DNA from: JAUYQR01 sp963822435
GTDB lineage: Bacteria; Pseudomonadota; Alphaproteobacteria; Rhodobacterales; Rhodobacteraceae
NCBI GenBank assembly: GCA_963822435.1
Contig: CAWGHN010000001.1
Coordinates: 124,001-188,000 of the forward strand
DNA length: 64,000 bases
Direction of reading: 5' to 3'
How positions within the stretch are numbered: the first letter of the stretch is position 1; each line of letters opens with the position of its first letter. Shown in pieces: positions 42,228 through 50,749 of this stretch. Both the position numbers and the translations under genes were made by a program. The notes beneath the pieces were generated by a model that was not told the DNA's origin, searched no databases, and worked only from the letters and a program-made list of their open reading frames with translations.

Positions 42228-43607
42228 ATGTTCCTTTCCGTCTTCGACATGTTCAAGGTGGGCATCGGCCCCTCCTCCTCGCACACGATGGGGCCGATGG
42301 TCGCCGCCGCACGGTTTCTGGCCACGCTGAAGGCCAGCCCCTTCCACGCCCGCGGCCTGCGCGCCTCGCTGCACGGCTCGCTCGCCTTCACCGGCGTCGG
42401 GCACGCCACCGACCGCGCCACGATCCTCGGCCTCGCCGGGTTCGAGCCGTCGACCTATGACGCCGAAAAGGCCGAGGCGACGCTGGCCCGCATCAGGCAA
42501 ACCCACGTCATCGACGCGCCGGGCATCGGCCCCCTCGACTTCGATCCCGGCCGCGACCTCCTCTTCGACTACGGCCCCGCCCTGCCCGGCCACGCCAACG
42601 GCATGATCCTCAAGGCCACCGATGCCCAAGGCGACGTGATCTTGCAGGAAACCTATTACTCCATCGGCGGCGGCTTTGTCCTCACCGCCACCGAACTCGC
42701 CGACGCGGACGGCGCCAAGGCCAAGGCCCGCGCCGACGTCCCCTACCCCTTCGAGACCGCAGCCGAGATGCTGGAGATGGCCCGGAAATCCGGCCTCACC
42801 ATCGCCGCGATGAAACGCGCCAACGAACTCAAGTTCCGCAGCGCGACCGAAATCGACGCCGGCATCGCCCGCCTCTGGCAAGTGATGAACGACTGCATCT
42901 CGCGCGGCATGCTGGGCGAGGGCATCCTGCCCGGCGGCCTCAAGGTGCGCCGCCGGGCCAAGGGCATCCATGACGCCCTGATCGCCGAACGCGGCCTCAA
43001 CATGACAGCCCCGCACACCATCAACGACTGGATGTCGCTTTACGCCATGGCGGTGAACGAGGAAAACGCCGCCGGCGGCCAGGTCGTCACCGCTCCCACC
43101 AACGGTGCGGCGGGCGTCGTGCCCGCCACCTTGCGCTACTACCTGGACCACGTCCCCGGCGCCTCCACCGCCCGCGTGGGCGAGTTCCTCCTGACCGCTG
43201 CCGCGATCGGCGGCCTGTGCAAACACAACGCCAGCATCTCTGGCGCCGAATGCGGCTGTCAGGCCGAGGTCGGCTCCGCCGCCGCAATGGCCGCAGCAGG
43301 CCTTTGCGCCGTGTTGGGCGGCACCCCCGAACAGGTCGAAAACGCCGCCGAAATCGCCCTCGAACACCACCTCGGCATGACCTGCGACCCGGTCAGGGGT
43401 CTGGTGCAAGTCCCCTGCATCGAAAGGAACGGCCTCGGCGCGATCAAGGCCGTCTCCGCCGCCTCGCTCTCGATGCGCGGCGACGGCCAGCACCTCGTCA
43501 GCCTCGACGTCTGCATCGAAACGATGCGCCAGACCGGCAAGGACATGCACGAGAAATACAAGGAAACCTCGCTCGGCGGCCTTGCCGTGAACGTCCCGAA
43601 CTGCTGA
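42228..43607 (+). CDS. sdaA: L-serine ammonia-lyase (iron-sulfur type)
   Basis: 459-residue single-chain [4Fe-4S] L-serine dehydratase that converts serine to pyruvate and ammonia. The beta-domain opens with SVFDMFKVGIGPSSSHTMGP (residues 3-22), the substrate loop of the family. The alpha-domain carries cluster cysteines in GLCKHNASISGAECGCQAEVG (split: GLCKHNASI, SGAECGCQ) and LGMTCDPVRGLVQVPCIERN. Not PLP-dependent. It ends just before the TATTTGAAGAAAAGA motif. Confidence 0.95.
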   Translation: MFLSVFDMFKVGIGPSSSHTMGPMVAAARFLATLKASPFHARGLRASLHGSLAFTGVGHATDRATILGLAGFEPSTYDAEKAEATLARIRQTHVIDAPGIGPLDFDPGRDLLFDYGPALPGHANGMILKATDAQGDVILQETYYSIGGGFVLTATELADADGAKAKARADVPYPFETAAEMLEMARKSGLTIAAMKRANELKFRSATEIDAGIARLWQVMNDCISRGMLGEGILPGGLKVRRRAKGIHDALIAERGLNMTAPHTINDWMSLYAMAVNEENAAGGQVVTAPTNGAAGVVPATLRYYLDHVPGASTARVGEFLLTAAAIGGLCKHNASISGAECGCQAEVGSAAAMAAAGLCAVLGGTPEQVENAAEIALEHHLGMTCDPVRGLVQVPCIERNGLGAIKAVSAASLSMRGDGQHLVSLDVCIETMRQTGKDMHEKYKETSLGGLAVNVPNC

Positions 43608-43823
43608 AGGCGCACCCGGCCCTACCCTGCCTCCGGCGGGAGTATTTGAAGAAAAGAGCAAGCCCATGATGTGTTCTTTTCCCAAACACTGATCTTGACC
43701 CGAGCCGGTTGGCCGCAGGCCAGAGGCGAGAAAATGACCTGCGCCGGAAAGGCGCGCAATTCCGTTGGCTCTCCTGTCGCAATCAGGCTGGCAGGGCCGC
43801 GCCGGGCGGGCTAGTCAGGGGCA
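43608..43823. other. Gap after sdaA with post-gene motif copy 2
   Basis: 216 bases without a supported gene. At 43636-43657, GCGGGAGTATTTGAAGAAAA resembles the end of the ligase gene at 2810-2833. CCTCCGGCGGGAG immediately before it can fold into a small stem. The rest shows no clear coding pattern. It must contain the start signals for the EamA transporter gene at 43824, whose ribosome-binding site is a plain GGGGC. Confidence 0.45.
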
Positions 43824-44741
43824 ATGACCGACGACCGCATCCTTCGCGGCATCGTATTGATGCTGGTGTTCTGCCTGCTTGCGCCCTTGCTCGACGTGTC
43901 GGCAAAACTTGCAGCCCAGGGCGACATCCCGGTTGGCCAGATTACCACCGCACGGTTTCTGGTGCAGGGCGCGCTCATGCTGCCGGTCGTGTTGTTCATG
44001 GGCCTGAGCCTGCGCCTGCCCCGCCGCGCGCTGGGTTTCGTGATCCTGCGCGCGATCTTCCTGATCCTGTCGACCTTCTCGTTCGTCTCGGGCATCGCCG
44101 TGATGCCGGTGGCCGACGCCCTCGCCATCGCCTTTGTCGAGCCGTTCATCGTGCTGATCCTCGGCAGCCTGATCTTCGGCGATCATGTCGGCCCGCGCCG
44201 CATCGCGGCCTCTGCCTTAGGCTTCGGCGGGGCGCTTCTGGTGATCCAGCCCTCTCTGTCCGTGTTCGGCTGGGTCGCGCTCTGGCCCCTTGGCACCGCC
44301 TTCTTCTTTGCCTTCTACATGCTGGTGACGCGGGCCATTTCCGCCTACATGCACCCCGTCACGATGCAGTTCCACACCTCCTGGACCGGCCTCCTGATCT
44401 GCCTGCCCGTGATGTTCGCCGCCGAAGGCACCGGTTGGGCCGAGTTCGACCCGGTCTGGCCGCAAGGCCTCCTCTGGCTCTGGCTCTTCGGCGTGGGCTT
44501 CTGGGCCGCCGTCAGCCACATGTGCATGACCTACGCGCTCAAATACGCGCCCTCCGCCACGCTGGCCCCCCTGCACTATTCCGAAATCGTGGTCGCGGTG
44601 GCGCTCGGCTTCGCCGTCTTTGGTGACTTCCCGAACGCGATGACCTGGGCCGGAATCGCGGTCATCGTCTCCTCCGGCCTCTACATCATCCACCGCGAGC
44701 GTCTTGCCGCCCGCGTCAGGCCGCCGCCGTCAGCCCCCTGA
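43824..44741 (+). CDS. DMT superfamily transporter (EamA domains)
   Basis: 305-residue inner-membrane protein with ten predicted helices arranged as two EamA repeats (about 8-140 and 150-285). The characteristic first-repeat ending VEPFIVLILGSLIFGD and second-repeat PLHYSEIVVAVALGFAVFGD are both present. Members export amino acids, nucleotides or other metabolites; substrate unknown. Its 3' end overlaps the convergent thiamine pyrophosphokinase gene by 26 bases (44716-44741). Confidence 0.9.
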   Translation: MTDDRILRGIVLMLVFCLLAPLLDVSAKLAAQGDIPVGQITTARFLVQGALMLPVVLFMGLSLRLPRRALGFVILRAIFLILSTFSFVSGIAVMPVADALAIAFVEPFIVLILGSLIFGDHVGPRRIAASALGFGGALLVIQPSLSVFGWVALWPLGTAFFFAFYMLVTRAISAYMHPVTMQFHTSWTGLLICLPVMFAAEGTGWAEFDPVWPQGLLWLWLFGVGFWAAVSHMCMTYALKYAPSATLAPLHYSEIVVAVALGFAVFGDFPNAMTWAGIAVIVSSGLYIIHRERLAARVRPPPSAP

Positions 44742-45384
44742 TCACCGCGTCCAGCCGCGCCCGCGGCACGATCGCCAGCATCCCCGGACCGTCGAAGCTC
44801 AGCTGCACCTCGCGCCGCACCACCCGGTTCGACGTGCCGATCATCCCGTCCGGCGCAAACCGGATGCCGTCGATCGGCCATTCCAGCCCCTCGCTTCGCC
44901 CCGTGACCGGCGAAAAGGGAAACAGCGACAGCGCATCCCCGACCTTCAGCGTCAACCGCAGATCGCGCGGCGCGGCAAACGCCACATCCTTCGGCCCGAT
45001 CACGATGCAGCGCTGCCCGGCCCTGCGGATCAGCGTGTTGAACACCGCCAGCCCGTGATCCAGCCGCGCCCCGGCAAAGCCAAGCGCCAGATACAGCGGT
45101 GCGGCGACCGACCGCAGCACCTTGTCGAAATCGGTTGTCGCCTGCTCTTCCAGCCGGTGCTGCCGCGATGCCGGAATCGCCGCCAGCGCCGACTCCGACA
45201 GCGAATCGAAATCGCCGATCACCGCCTCCGGCATCACGCCAAAGCGCAGCGCGCGGTCCGCGCCCCCATCCGCCGCCACCGCCAGCGGCGCGCGTGACAG
45301 GCAAAGCCGCAGGTCACGGGCGGAAAACGGCCCACCTCCCACCAATGTGACCGCGTGGGAAGATTGGACAATCGGTGATTTCAT
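44716..45384 (-). CDS. thiN: Thiamine diphosphokinase
   Basis: 222-residue enzyme transferring pyrophosphate from ATP to thiamine. Conserved ADGGADRALRFGVMPEAVIGDFDSL (split ADGGADRAL and VIGDFDS, residues about 40-65), QATTDFDKVL (metal/ATP site) and LGFAGARLDHGLAV. The C-terminal small domain (IDGIRFAPDGMIGTSNRV) binds thiamine. ATG at 45384 has upstream sequence read on the minus strand without a strong Shine-Dalgarno; an in-frame start at 45429 adds 15 non-conserved residues. Overlaps the EamA gene tail to tail. Confidence 0.9.
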   Translation of the reverse strand: MKSPIVQSSHAVTLVGGGPFSARDLRLCLSRAPLAVAADGGADRALRFGVMPEAVIGDFDSLSESALAAIPASRQHRLEEQATTDFDKVLRSVAAPLYLALGFAGARLDHGLAVFNTLIRRAGQRCIVIGPKDVAFAAPRDLRLTLKVGDALSLFPFSPVTGRSEGLEWPIDGIRFAPDGMIGTSNRVVRREVQLSFDGPGMLAIVPRARLDAVIRGLTAAA

Positions 45385-45523
45385 GCAAAACTGTATCCAA
45401 TTAAGGCAGATTTTCTCATTGCTGGCCACAATCCATCCATCAAATTACCCCGGTCTGTCGATGGTATTGCGGCGTGTGGGGTCTAGTATCCGCTAATTTC
45501 GGTGAACAAGGGACGTCCGAGCT

Positions 45524-47836
45524 ATGATCGGTGACAGCAAAATCCTGACGGTATCTTACGGCACGTTCAGCTGCACGCTGGAAGGCTTTGACGATCCGCT
45601 GAACACGATGAAGGCGATTGCGGAATACTTCCGCGACCTTGCATCGGACGACCGTTACTTCGGCGCCGAACCGCCCACCCCCGATGCAGCCATGCTGCAC
45701 CGCATCGCCGAACGCGAAGTCAGCCGGATGGTCGAGGCGCGGGTGCAAGACAATTCGGTCTTCCTGCGCCAGCACGACGCCCCGTCGCAGGTTGCAGCCC
45801 CCGTTGCACCAATCCCCGCCGCGCCAATCCCTGCCGCACCAATCCCCGCCGCAACCAAGGTCGCCGCCCCCACTCCGCCCGCCCCCACTCCCCCCGCTCC
45901 CTCGGCACCTGTGGCCCCGGTTGCCGAAGCGCCCATTGCCATCCCCGAACCCGCCAAAGCCGCACCCGAACCTGACCTGCCAGTCCTGCACGACGTCATC
46001 CCCGGCGGCGTCGCGGCAAAACTGGCCCGCATCCGCCAGGCTGTCAGCTACCACCCCACCCCGGCCCCGCTGGACGAAGACCTCGACCTTCCCGCAGCGC
46101 CCGCAAGCGCCGCCGTCGCCGAAGCGCCCACCCCGACCCTCGGCGCGGAAGAGGACTATCTTCCCGAAGACTTCGCCGCCGCCGACCTTGCCACCGCCGA
46201 CTTTGCCACCGCCGACGTCACCCCCGAGGCCCGCGACACCTTCGCCGACGCGGCTGACGCAGGCCTGCAGGCTGACATTGCCGCAGAAGCCTCAGTCGAA
46301 GCCTCAGTCGAAGCCGCCGTCGAAGCCCAGGTTGAACCCGACGACATGCCTGCGCTGGTCCTCACCGACAGCGTCCCCGACGAAGACCCCGAAGACAAGG
46401 CCAGCGTTGATGACATGGTCGCCCGGCTTGGCCTCTTGCTGGACGACCGCGATGACGCGGACGAAAGCCATATGGCTGCGCCCGGGCCGATGCTGCTGCT
46501 CGCCGATGCTCTGGTGATCGAAGAAGGGGACGACACCCTCGAAGACCTCGCCGCACTGGACGGCGTCGCCATTGAAACGGCAGACGACACCATCGCGCCG
46601 ATCACCCAAGGTCCGGACACCGGCCCTGCCACGCTGGAACCGCTGGCAGAACTGGATGACCTGTCCCCCGTCGCGAACCTTGAAGAGCTTTACGACGAAG
46701 ACGAAGCGGCGCCACCGATGGCCGCAGAAGCGACGTTCACCGAAGTTTTCGTCGCCGAAACGACGGTTACGGAAACCATGGCCGAGGATGATCTGGCCCC
46801 CCACGATCTGGCTCCGGAAACCCTCGCTTCCGAAGCTACCGCCGACGCCATCGCTGAGGATGTCACCTACGACCCCGCCTCCGACCCCGCTGACGATGAC
46901 GCCGACACCGCGCCAAAGCGCGCCAATGCCCGCGTCATCCGTATCCGCCGGGCCGAAGGCGAAGACGGCGACGAAGACGTCAGCCCCGCCGATGATCCGA
47001 CCCGCCCCTTCGACAGCGCGGGCGAAGCGGTGGCCCTGTCGCGCCTGATGCGTCAGGCTGATGACGAGATGGCAGGCGCCGAAAACCGCCGCCGCCTGTC
47101 GGCCATCGCCCATCTCAAGGCCGCCGTCGCCGCGACCGAAGCCGAACGCGCCGTGACCGGCGAGGCGCTGACCTCGCCCACCGCCAAGATCGGCCCCTAC
47201 CTCGACGACCTCGCCCACGCCGTGCAACCCGAAGAGGAACAGCCCTCGGCCCCGGTGGTCCGCCCGCGCCGCGAAGTCAGCGTGCGGCCCCAGCCCAGCC
47301 AGCGCCCCGGCATCCGCCCCGGCATGATGACCGCCCCGCCCTTGGTGCTGGTGTCCGAACAGCGCATCGACCGCACCCCGCCCGTCGGTCAGCCGATGGT
47401 CGCCGTGCGCCCCGGCCGACTGTCGAACGCCATCGGCGCCTCGGCAGCCTCGCATGCGCCGGTCGCCGATGACCAGTATGCCGCCGCAATCGCCGAATTC
47501 GACGAAGACGAAGACGGCGATACCGACAACATCTTCTCCGATGACGCGGGTTTTGCGGAATTTGTGGAACAACTTGGCGTGTCCGCGCTGACCGAACGGC
47601 TCGAAGCGGCCGCCGCCTACGCCACCATCGTCGAAAACCGCGACAGCTTTACCCGCCCGCAACTGATGCGCCGCCTGACCGGTGGCCCGGCCGGGATCAC
47701 GCCGTCGCGCGAAGATGGTTTGCGGTCGTTCGGCACGCTTCTGCGCACCGGCAAGATCGAAAAGGTCCGTCGCGGCCAATATACGCTGGCCAGCGACTCG
47801 CCCTATCTGGCCGAAGCCCGCCGTCTGGCGCTTTAA
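45524..47836 (+). CDS. Large acidic protein with conserved ends (Rhodobacterales hypothetical)
   Basis: 770 residues. The first ~85 residues (ILTVSYGTFSCTLEGFDDPLNTMKAIAEYFRDLASDD) and the last ~100 (LGVSALTERLEAAAAYATIVENRDSFTRPQLMRRLTG to the end) look folded and conserved; the C-terminal part reads like a winged-helix domain. The middle ~550 residues are Ala/Pro/Asp/Glu-rich and probably disordered, with repeats API-PA x3 (15-bp DNA repeat at 45806-45850), AT-AD and AS-VE units. No signal peptide or membrane helix. I recognise it as a conserved order-specific hypothetical; some databases label it CheA-like, which the sequence does not support. Transcript likely ends at 47874-47902. Confidence 0.8.
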   Translation: MIGDSKILTVSYGTFSCTLEGFDDPLNTMKAIAEYFRDLASDDRYFGAEPPTPDAAMLHRIAEREVSRMVEARVQDNSVFLRQHDAPSQVAAPVAPIPAAPIPAAPIPAATKVAAPTPPAPTPPAPSAPVAPVAEAPIAIPEPAKAAPEPDLPVLHDVIPGGVAAKLARIRQAVSYHPTPAPLDEDLDLPAAPASAAVAEAPTPTLGAEEDYLPEDFAAADLATADFATADVTPEARDTFADAADAGLQADIAAEASVEASVEAAVEAQVEPDDMPALVLTDSVPDEDPEDKASVDDMVARLGLLLDDRDDADESHMAAPGPMLLLADALVIEEGDDTLEDLAALDGVAIETADDTIAPITQGPDTGPATLEPLAELDDLSPVANLEELYDEDEAAPPMAAEATFTEVFVAETTVTETMAEDDLAPHDLAPETLASEATADAIAEDVTYDPASDPADDDADTAPKRANARVIRIRRAEGEDGDEDVSPADDPTRPFDSAGEAVALSRLMRQADDEMAGAENRRRLSAIAHLKAAVAATEAERAVTGEALTSPTAKIGPYLDDLAHAVQPEEEQPSAPVVRPRREVSVRPQPSQRPGIRPGMMTAPPLVLVSEQRIDRTPPVGQPMVAVRPGRLSNAIGASAASHAPVADDQYAAAIAEFDEDEDGDTDNIFSDDAGFAEFVEQLGVSALTERLEAAAAYATIVENRDSFTRPQLMRRLTGGPAGITPSREDGLRSFGTLLRTGKIEKVRRGQYTLASDSPYLAEARRLAL
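45806..45850 (+). repeat. 15-bp in-frame tandem repeat in the acidic protein gene
   Basis: GCACCAATCCCCGCC, GCGCCAATCCCTGCC and GCACCAATCCCCGCC follow each other without gaps and encode API-PA three times, inside the Pro/Ala-rich linker. A second repeat patch of 12-bp units (GCCTCAGTCGAA) is at about 46290-46325. Such repeats can change copy number and alter linker length. Confidence 0.8.
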
Positions 47837-47870
47837 CCGCCGACGACACGCGAAACTTCAGGCGGAGATT

Positions 47871-48128
47871 TCAGGCGGACGGGGGCTTCCCGTCCGCCTT
47901 TTCCATGTCCGGGGCCGCATCAGGGTCGGCCTGACCGACGCCCTGAAAGATGAACTTGAACGGCAGCATCCACAAGAACCCCAGCGCCACATAGATCACC
48001 AGTTCCAGCCAGATCGCCGGACGCTCCAGCCAATCCACCAGATTGACCGCCGCCACCACATAAAGCGGCATCCCGATCAACAGGATCACCAGCGCCCAGC
48101 GCCGCCGGGCCTTGTAACTCAACGCCAT
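47871..48128 (-). CDS. DUF2842 family membrane protein
   Basis: 85 residues with two transmembrane helices (about 10-30 and 42-62, ALVILLIGMPLYVVAAVNLVDW and LELVIYVALGFLWMLPF). This is DUF2842, an alphaproteobacterial family of unknown function. The ATG at 48128 precedes the conserved ALSYKARRR opening; AGGGGC-type sequence lies upstream. The 3' end of the gene contains the terminator stem of the convergent 770-residue protein gene. It follows purA by about 37 bases and the gap consists of a 13-bp tandem repeat. Confidence 0.85.
   Translation of the reverse strand: MALSYKARRRWALVILLIGMPLYVVAAVNLVDWLERPAIWLELVIYVALGFLWMLPFKFIFQGVGQADPDAAPDMEKADGKPPSA
47874..47902 (+). terminator. Terminator of the acidic protein gene, inside DUF2842 coding
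   Basis: GGCGGACGGG (47874-47883) and CCCGTCCGCC (47889-47898) form a perfect 10-bp stem with a 5-base loop, followed by TTTT at 47899-47902. It ends plus-strand transcription 40-65 bases past the stop at 47836. The same bases encode the last residues of the minus-strand DUF2842 protein (stop at 47871-47873). Confidence 0.8.
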
Positions 48129-48167
48129 CGCCTGCCCCTCACGCCTGCCCCCCACGCCTGCCCCTCA
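48129..48167. repeat. 13-bp tandem repeat between DUF2842 gene and purA
   Basis: CGCCTGCCCCTCA (48129-48141), CGCCTGCCCCCCA (48142-48154) and CGCCTGCCCCTCA (48155-48167) run without gaps and fill the whole intergenic space; the last copy includes the purA stop codon. On the minus strand each unit carries TGAGGGGCAGG, so the array supplies a G-rich Shine-Dalgarno-like site for DUF2842. Confidence 0.85.
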
Positions 48168-49457
48168 GTCCGCGAACGGGTCGGTCACGAGGATCGTGTC
48201 GTCCCGCTCGGGCGAGGTGGAAAGTAGCGCCACCGGGCACTGGATCAACTCTTCGATCCGCCGCACATACTTGATCGCGGCCCCCGGCAGGTCGGCCCAT
48301 GACCGCGCCCCGGCAGTGGTGTCCGACCAGCCTTCCATCTCTTCGTAAACCGGCGTGCAGCGGGCCTGTTGGTCGGCAGCCGTCGGCAGGTAATCCAGCC
48401 GCACCCCGTCCAGGTCGTAACCCACACAGATCTTCAGCGTCGCAAACCCGTCCAGCACGTCAAGCTTGGTCAGCGCGATGCCCTTCACCCCGCTCGTGAC
48501 GCAGGTCTGCCGCACCAGCACGGCATCGAACCAGCCGCAGCGTCGCTTGCGGCCCGTCACGGTGCCGAACTCATGCCCACGTTCGCCCAACCGCTCGCCA
48601 TCGGCGTCGTGCAACTCGGCCGGGAACGGCCCTTCACCGACACGAGTGGTATAGGCCTTCACGATCCCCAGCACGAAATCAATCGCCCCCGGCCCCATGC
48701 CGGACCCGGTCGCCGCCTGCCCCGCGATCACGTTGGAACTTGTGACAAACGGATAGGTGCCAAAGTCGATATCCAAAAGCGCCCCCTGCGCGCCCTCGAA
48801 CAGGATACGCTTGCCCGCCCGCCGCGCCTCATGCAGCACCTTCCACACAGGCTGCGCATAAGGCAGCACTTGCGGCGCGATCTCGCGCAGTTGCGCCAGC
48901 AACGCCTCGCGGTCAATTGGCGCGATCCCAAGCCCCTGCCGCAGCGCGTTGTGATGCACCATCAGCCGGTCCACCCGCAGTTCCAGCGTCGCCGCATCGC
49001 CAAGGTCCGCCACGCGAATGGCCCGGCGGCCCACCTTGTCCTCATAGGCCGGCCCGATGCCACGCCCGGTGGTGCCGATCTTGGCAACCGAGGTCTGGCT
49101 TTCGCGCGCCCGGTCCAGTTCGCCGTGCACCGGCAGGATCAGGGGTGCATTTTCCGCGATCATCAGATTGTCGGGGGAAATATCCACGCCTTGCCCGCGC
49201 AGCTTGGCAATCTCGCTCACCAGATGCCAGGGGTCGACCACCACGCCATTGCCGATCACCGACAGCTTGCCACCCCGCACGATCCCCGAAGGCAGCAGGC
49301 TCAGCTTGTAGACCGTGTTGCCGATCACCAGCGTGTGGCCCGCATTGTGGCCACCCTGAAACCGCACGATCACATCGGCGCGTTCCGACAACCAGTCGAC
49401 AATCTTGCCCTTGCCCTCATCGCCCCACTGGGCACCCACGACGACGACATTGGCCAT
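48165..49457 (-). CDS. purA: Adenylosuccinate synthase
   Basis: 430-residue GTP-dependent enzyme joining IMP and aspartate in AMP synthesis. The N-terminal GAQWGDEGKGKIVDWL (residues 8-23, catalytic Asp and P-loop), FQGGHNAGHT (catalytic His), TTGRGIGPAYEDK, FEGAQGALLDIDFG and the C-terminal GTP site LSTSPERDDTI are all present. GGAGG 6 bases before the ATG at 49457 sets the start. No regulatory purine element was recognised upstream. Confidence 0.97.
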   Translation of the reverse strand: MANVVVVGAQWGDEGKGKIVDWLSERADVIVRFQGGHNAGHTLVIGNTVYKLSLLPSGIVRGGKLSVIGNGVVVDPWHLVSEIAKLRGQGVDISPDNLMIAENAPLILPVHGELDRARESQTSVAKIGTTGRGIGPAYEDKVGRRAIRVADLGDAATLELRVDRLMVHHNALRQGLGIAPIDREALLAQLREIAPQVLPYAQPVWKVLHEARRAGKRILFEGAQGALLDIDFGTYPFVTSSNVIAGQAATGSGMGPGAIDFVLGIVKAYTTRVGEGPFPAELHDADGERLGERGHEFGTVTGRKRRCGWFDAVLVRQTCVTSGVKGIALTKLDVLDGFATLKICVGYDLDGVRLDYLPTAADQQARCTPVYEEMEGWSDTTAGARSWADLPGAAIKYVRRIEELIQCPVALLSTSPERDDTILVTDPFAD

Positions 49458-49542
49458 TGCATTCCTCCACCGGTGAACCGCCAGCCGTATATCCGGCACC
49501 CGGTCCGGGCGAAACCCGATTCCGCCCCGCCAAGCGGCCAAA

Positions 49543-49581
49543 ATGCAGCAGGGCGCGCCGTGCTGGCACGCCCTGCTGCAT
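49543..49581 (-). terminator. Terminator of the porin gene
   Basis: ATGCAGCAGGGCG (49543-49555) and CGCCCTGCTGCAT (49569-49581) form a perfect 13-bp stem. On the minus strand it is followed by TTT and then GGCC. It lies 20 bases after the porin stop, before purA, and is one of the strongest hairpins in the window. Confidence 0.8.
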
Positions 49582-49600
49582 CATCACCGACTGTGCCGCC

Positions 49601-50515
49601 TCAGAACGCCGCGGTCAGCGCCGCGTTGAACGCGCCATGCCGCGGGTTCAGGATCGAATCCGCCACCGAATTCATCGGCAACGCCGGCCCCTTCGCGCCC
49701 AGCGGGAAGGTCATGCCCAGCCGCACGGTGTCCAGATCGGTGCTCGACCCAAAGCTGGAAAGCTCGGTCCGCGCCACTTCCAGCGACAGGGTGGACGACA
49801 CCCCCATCCACGCGCCAAGGTCATAGCCGACCCCAAGACCCACGCTGTCAAAGCCAAGCGCTGTCACCCCGCCCGACGATATGTCGGACTGGCTGATCCC
49901 TCCGAACACGATGATCGCATCGGTCGCAGCATAGCTCGCCGCGATGCCGGTGAAATCAATATCCGCCTCGCTGCCGCCTTGTGACAGGTTGGCCTTCAGA
50001 TAGGTCGCTCCCAGATGCAGCCCGGGAACTGCCGTGTAGCCGACCGTCACACCCTTGTTATCGACATCCGCAAAGGCCGTCGGGCTAAGCGAGCTGTTGG
50101 CGATGAACGCCTCGACCTCCAGCCCGGCAGTCTCGTAACCAGCCGTGACACCATTGGTCTTCAGCGTGATGTCGATCGGAAATCCGTCCGGCGCAAAGGC
50201 AAGCTGTTCGGCAAACGCGCCCAGCTTGAACCCACCCGCAAAGCGGTAGCCACCTTCCAGCCCGATGAACTCGCCACCCAGACCGCCGCCGCCATCCACA
50301 TTCATGTCGATCTTTCCGACCTGAACGCCAAAGGTGAAGCCATTGCCGAAATCGACGTTCATGCGGCCATCAAGACCGCTCTGCGTCATGTCTGCGGAAA
50401 AGTCGCCGCCATCAGTCGTCCCGTAGCTCAACGTCAGGCCACCGGTGATCGTCTGCGCCGTCGCGGCGCCAGGAACGGCCAGAACGGCCAGCACAAGGCA
50501 AAGGTTGGATTTCAC
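49601..50515 (-). CDS. Outer-membrane porin-like beta-barrel protein
   Basis: 304 residues with a signal peptide (cut after about residue 20, GAATA). The mature chain alternates short amphipathic strands (GGLTLSYGTTDGG, GFTFGVQVGKIDM, LGLEGGYRF-type, GVTVGYTAVPGLHLGATY) and ends in Phe (ALTAAF), as outer-membrane barrels recognised by BamA do. Gly-rich, few Cys. Best described as a Rhodobacter porin-type protein; pore selectivity unknown. It has its own promoter (50566-50594) and strong terminator (49543-49581), hence a single-gene, probably abundant transcript. Confidence 0.82.
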   Translation of the reverse strand: MKSNLCLVLAVLAVPGAATAQTITGGLTLSYGTTDGGDFSADMTQSGLDGRMNVDFGNGFTFGVQVGKIDMNVDGGGGLGGEFIGLEGGYRFAGGFKLGAFAEQLAFAPDGFPIDITLKTNGVTAGYETAGLEVEAFIANSSLSPTAFADVDNKGVTVGYTAVPGLHLGATYLKANLSQGGSEADIDFTGIAASYAATDAIIVFGGISQSDISSGGVTALGFDSVGLGVGYDLGAWMGVSSTLSLEVARTELSSFGSSTDLDTVRLGMTFPLGAKGPALPMNSVADSILNPRHGAFNAALTAAF

Positions 50516-50565
50516 GCTGCTCTCCTCACCATTGGGCGCATTCCGCGCTCTCTGTCATGTTAACC

Positions 50566-50594
50566 TTTTAAGCGAACTGGCCGATTTTTGCCAA
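50566..50594 (-). promoter_or_regulatory. Candidate promoter of the porin gene
   Basis: Minus strand: -35 TTGGCA (plus 50589-50594), 17-base spacer, -10 TTAAAA (plus 50566-50571). It is 51 bases before the ATG at 50515, leaving a leader of about 40 bases. An AT-rich patch around GTTAAC follows the -10. Confidence 0.55.
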
Positions 50595-50690
50595 TTCTCG
50601 GCACCGATCCGCGCACCAGCGTGCCCCACTGTCACCCGGATAACGCAGCGAGCAATACGCTGGCGCCCCTCAATCCGGCCCGGAAACCAG

Positions 50691-50718
50691 TTTGTAAACA
50701 GCAAGCTGTGGCTATATC
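50691..50718 (+). promoter_or_regulatory. Candidate promoter of the DUF6524 gene
   Basis: -35 TTTGTA (50691-50696), 16-base spacer, -10 TATATC (50713-50718), 31 bases before the ATG at 50750. Weak match but well placed. The rest of the 234-base divergent gap holds nothing else recognised besides the porin promoter. Confidence 0.35.
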
Positions 50719-50749
50719 CTGCGCCCCGGAAATCATCAGGGAACAGGCT

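Noticed and set aside
41517..43685. 722-codon open frame on the minus strand opposite the GST and serine dehydratase genes
   Set aside because: It is a mirror of strong GC3 bias in sdaA and the GST gene, which both have complete family motifs; the antisense product is Gly/Ala/Val-rich low complexity with no recognisable domain.
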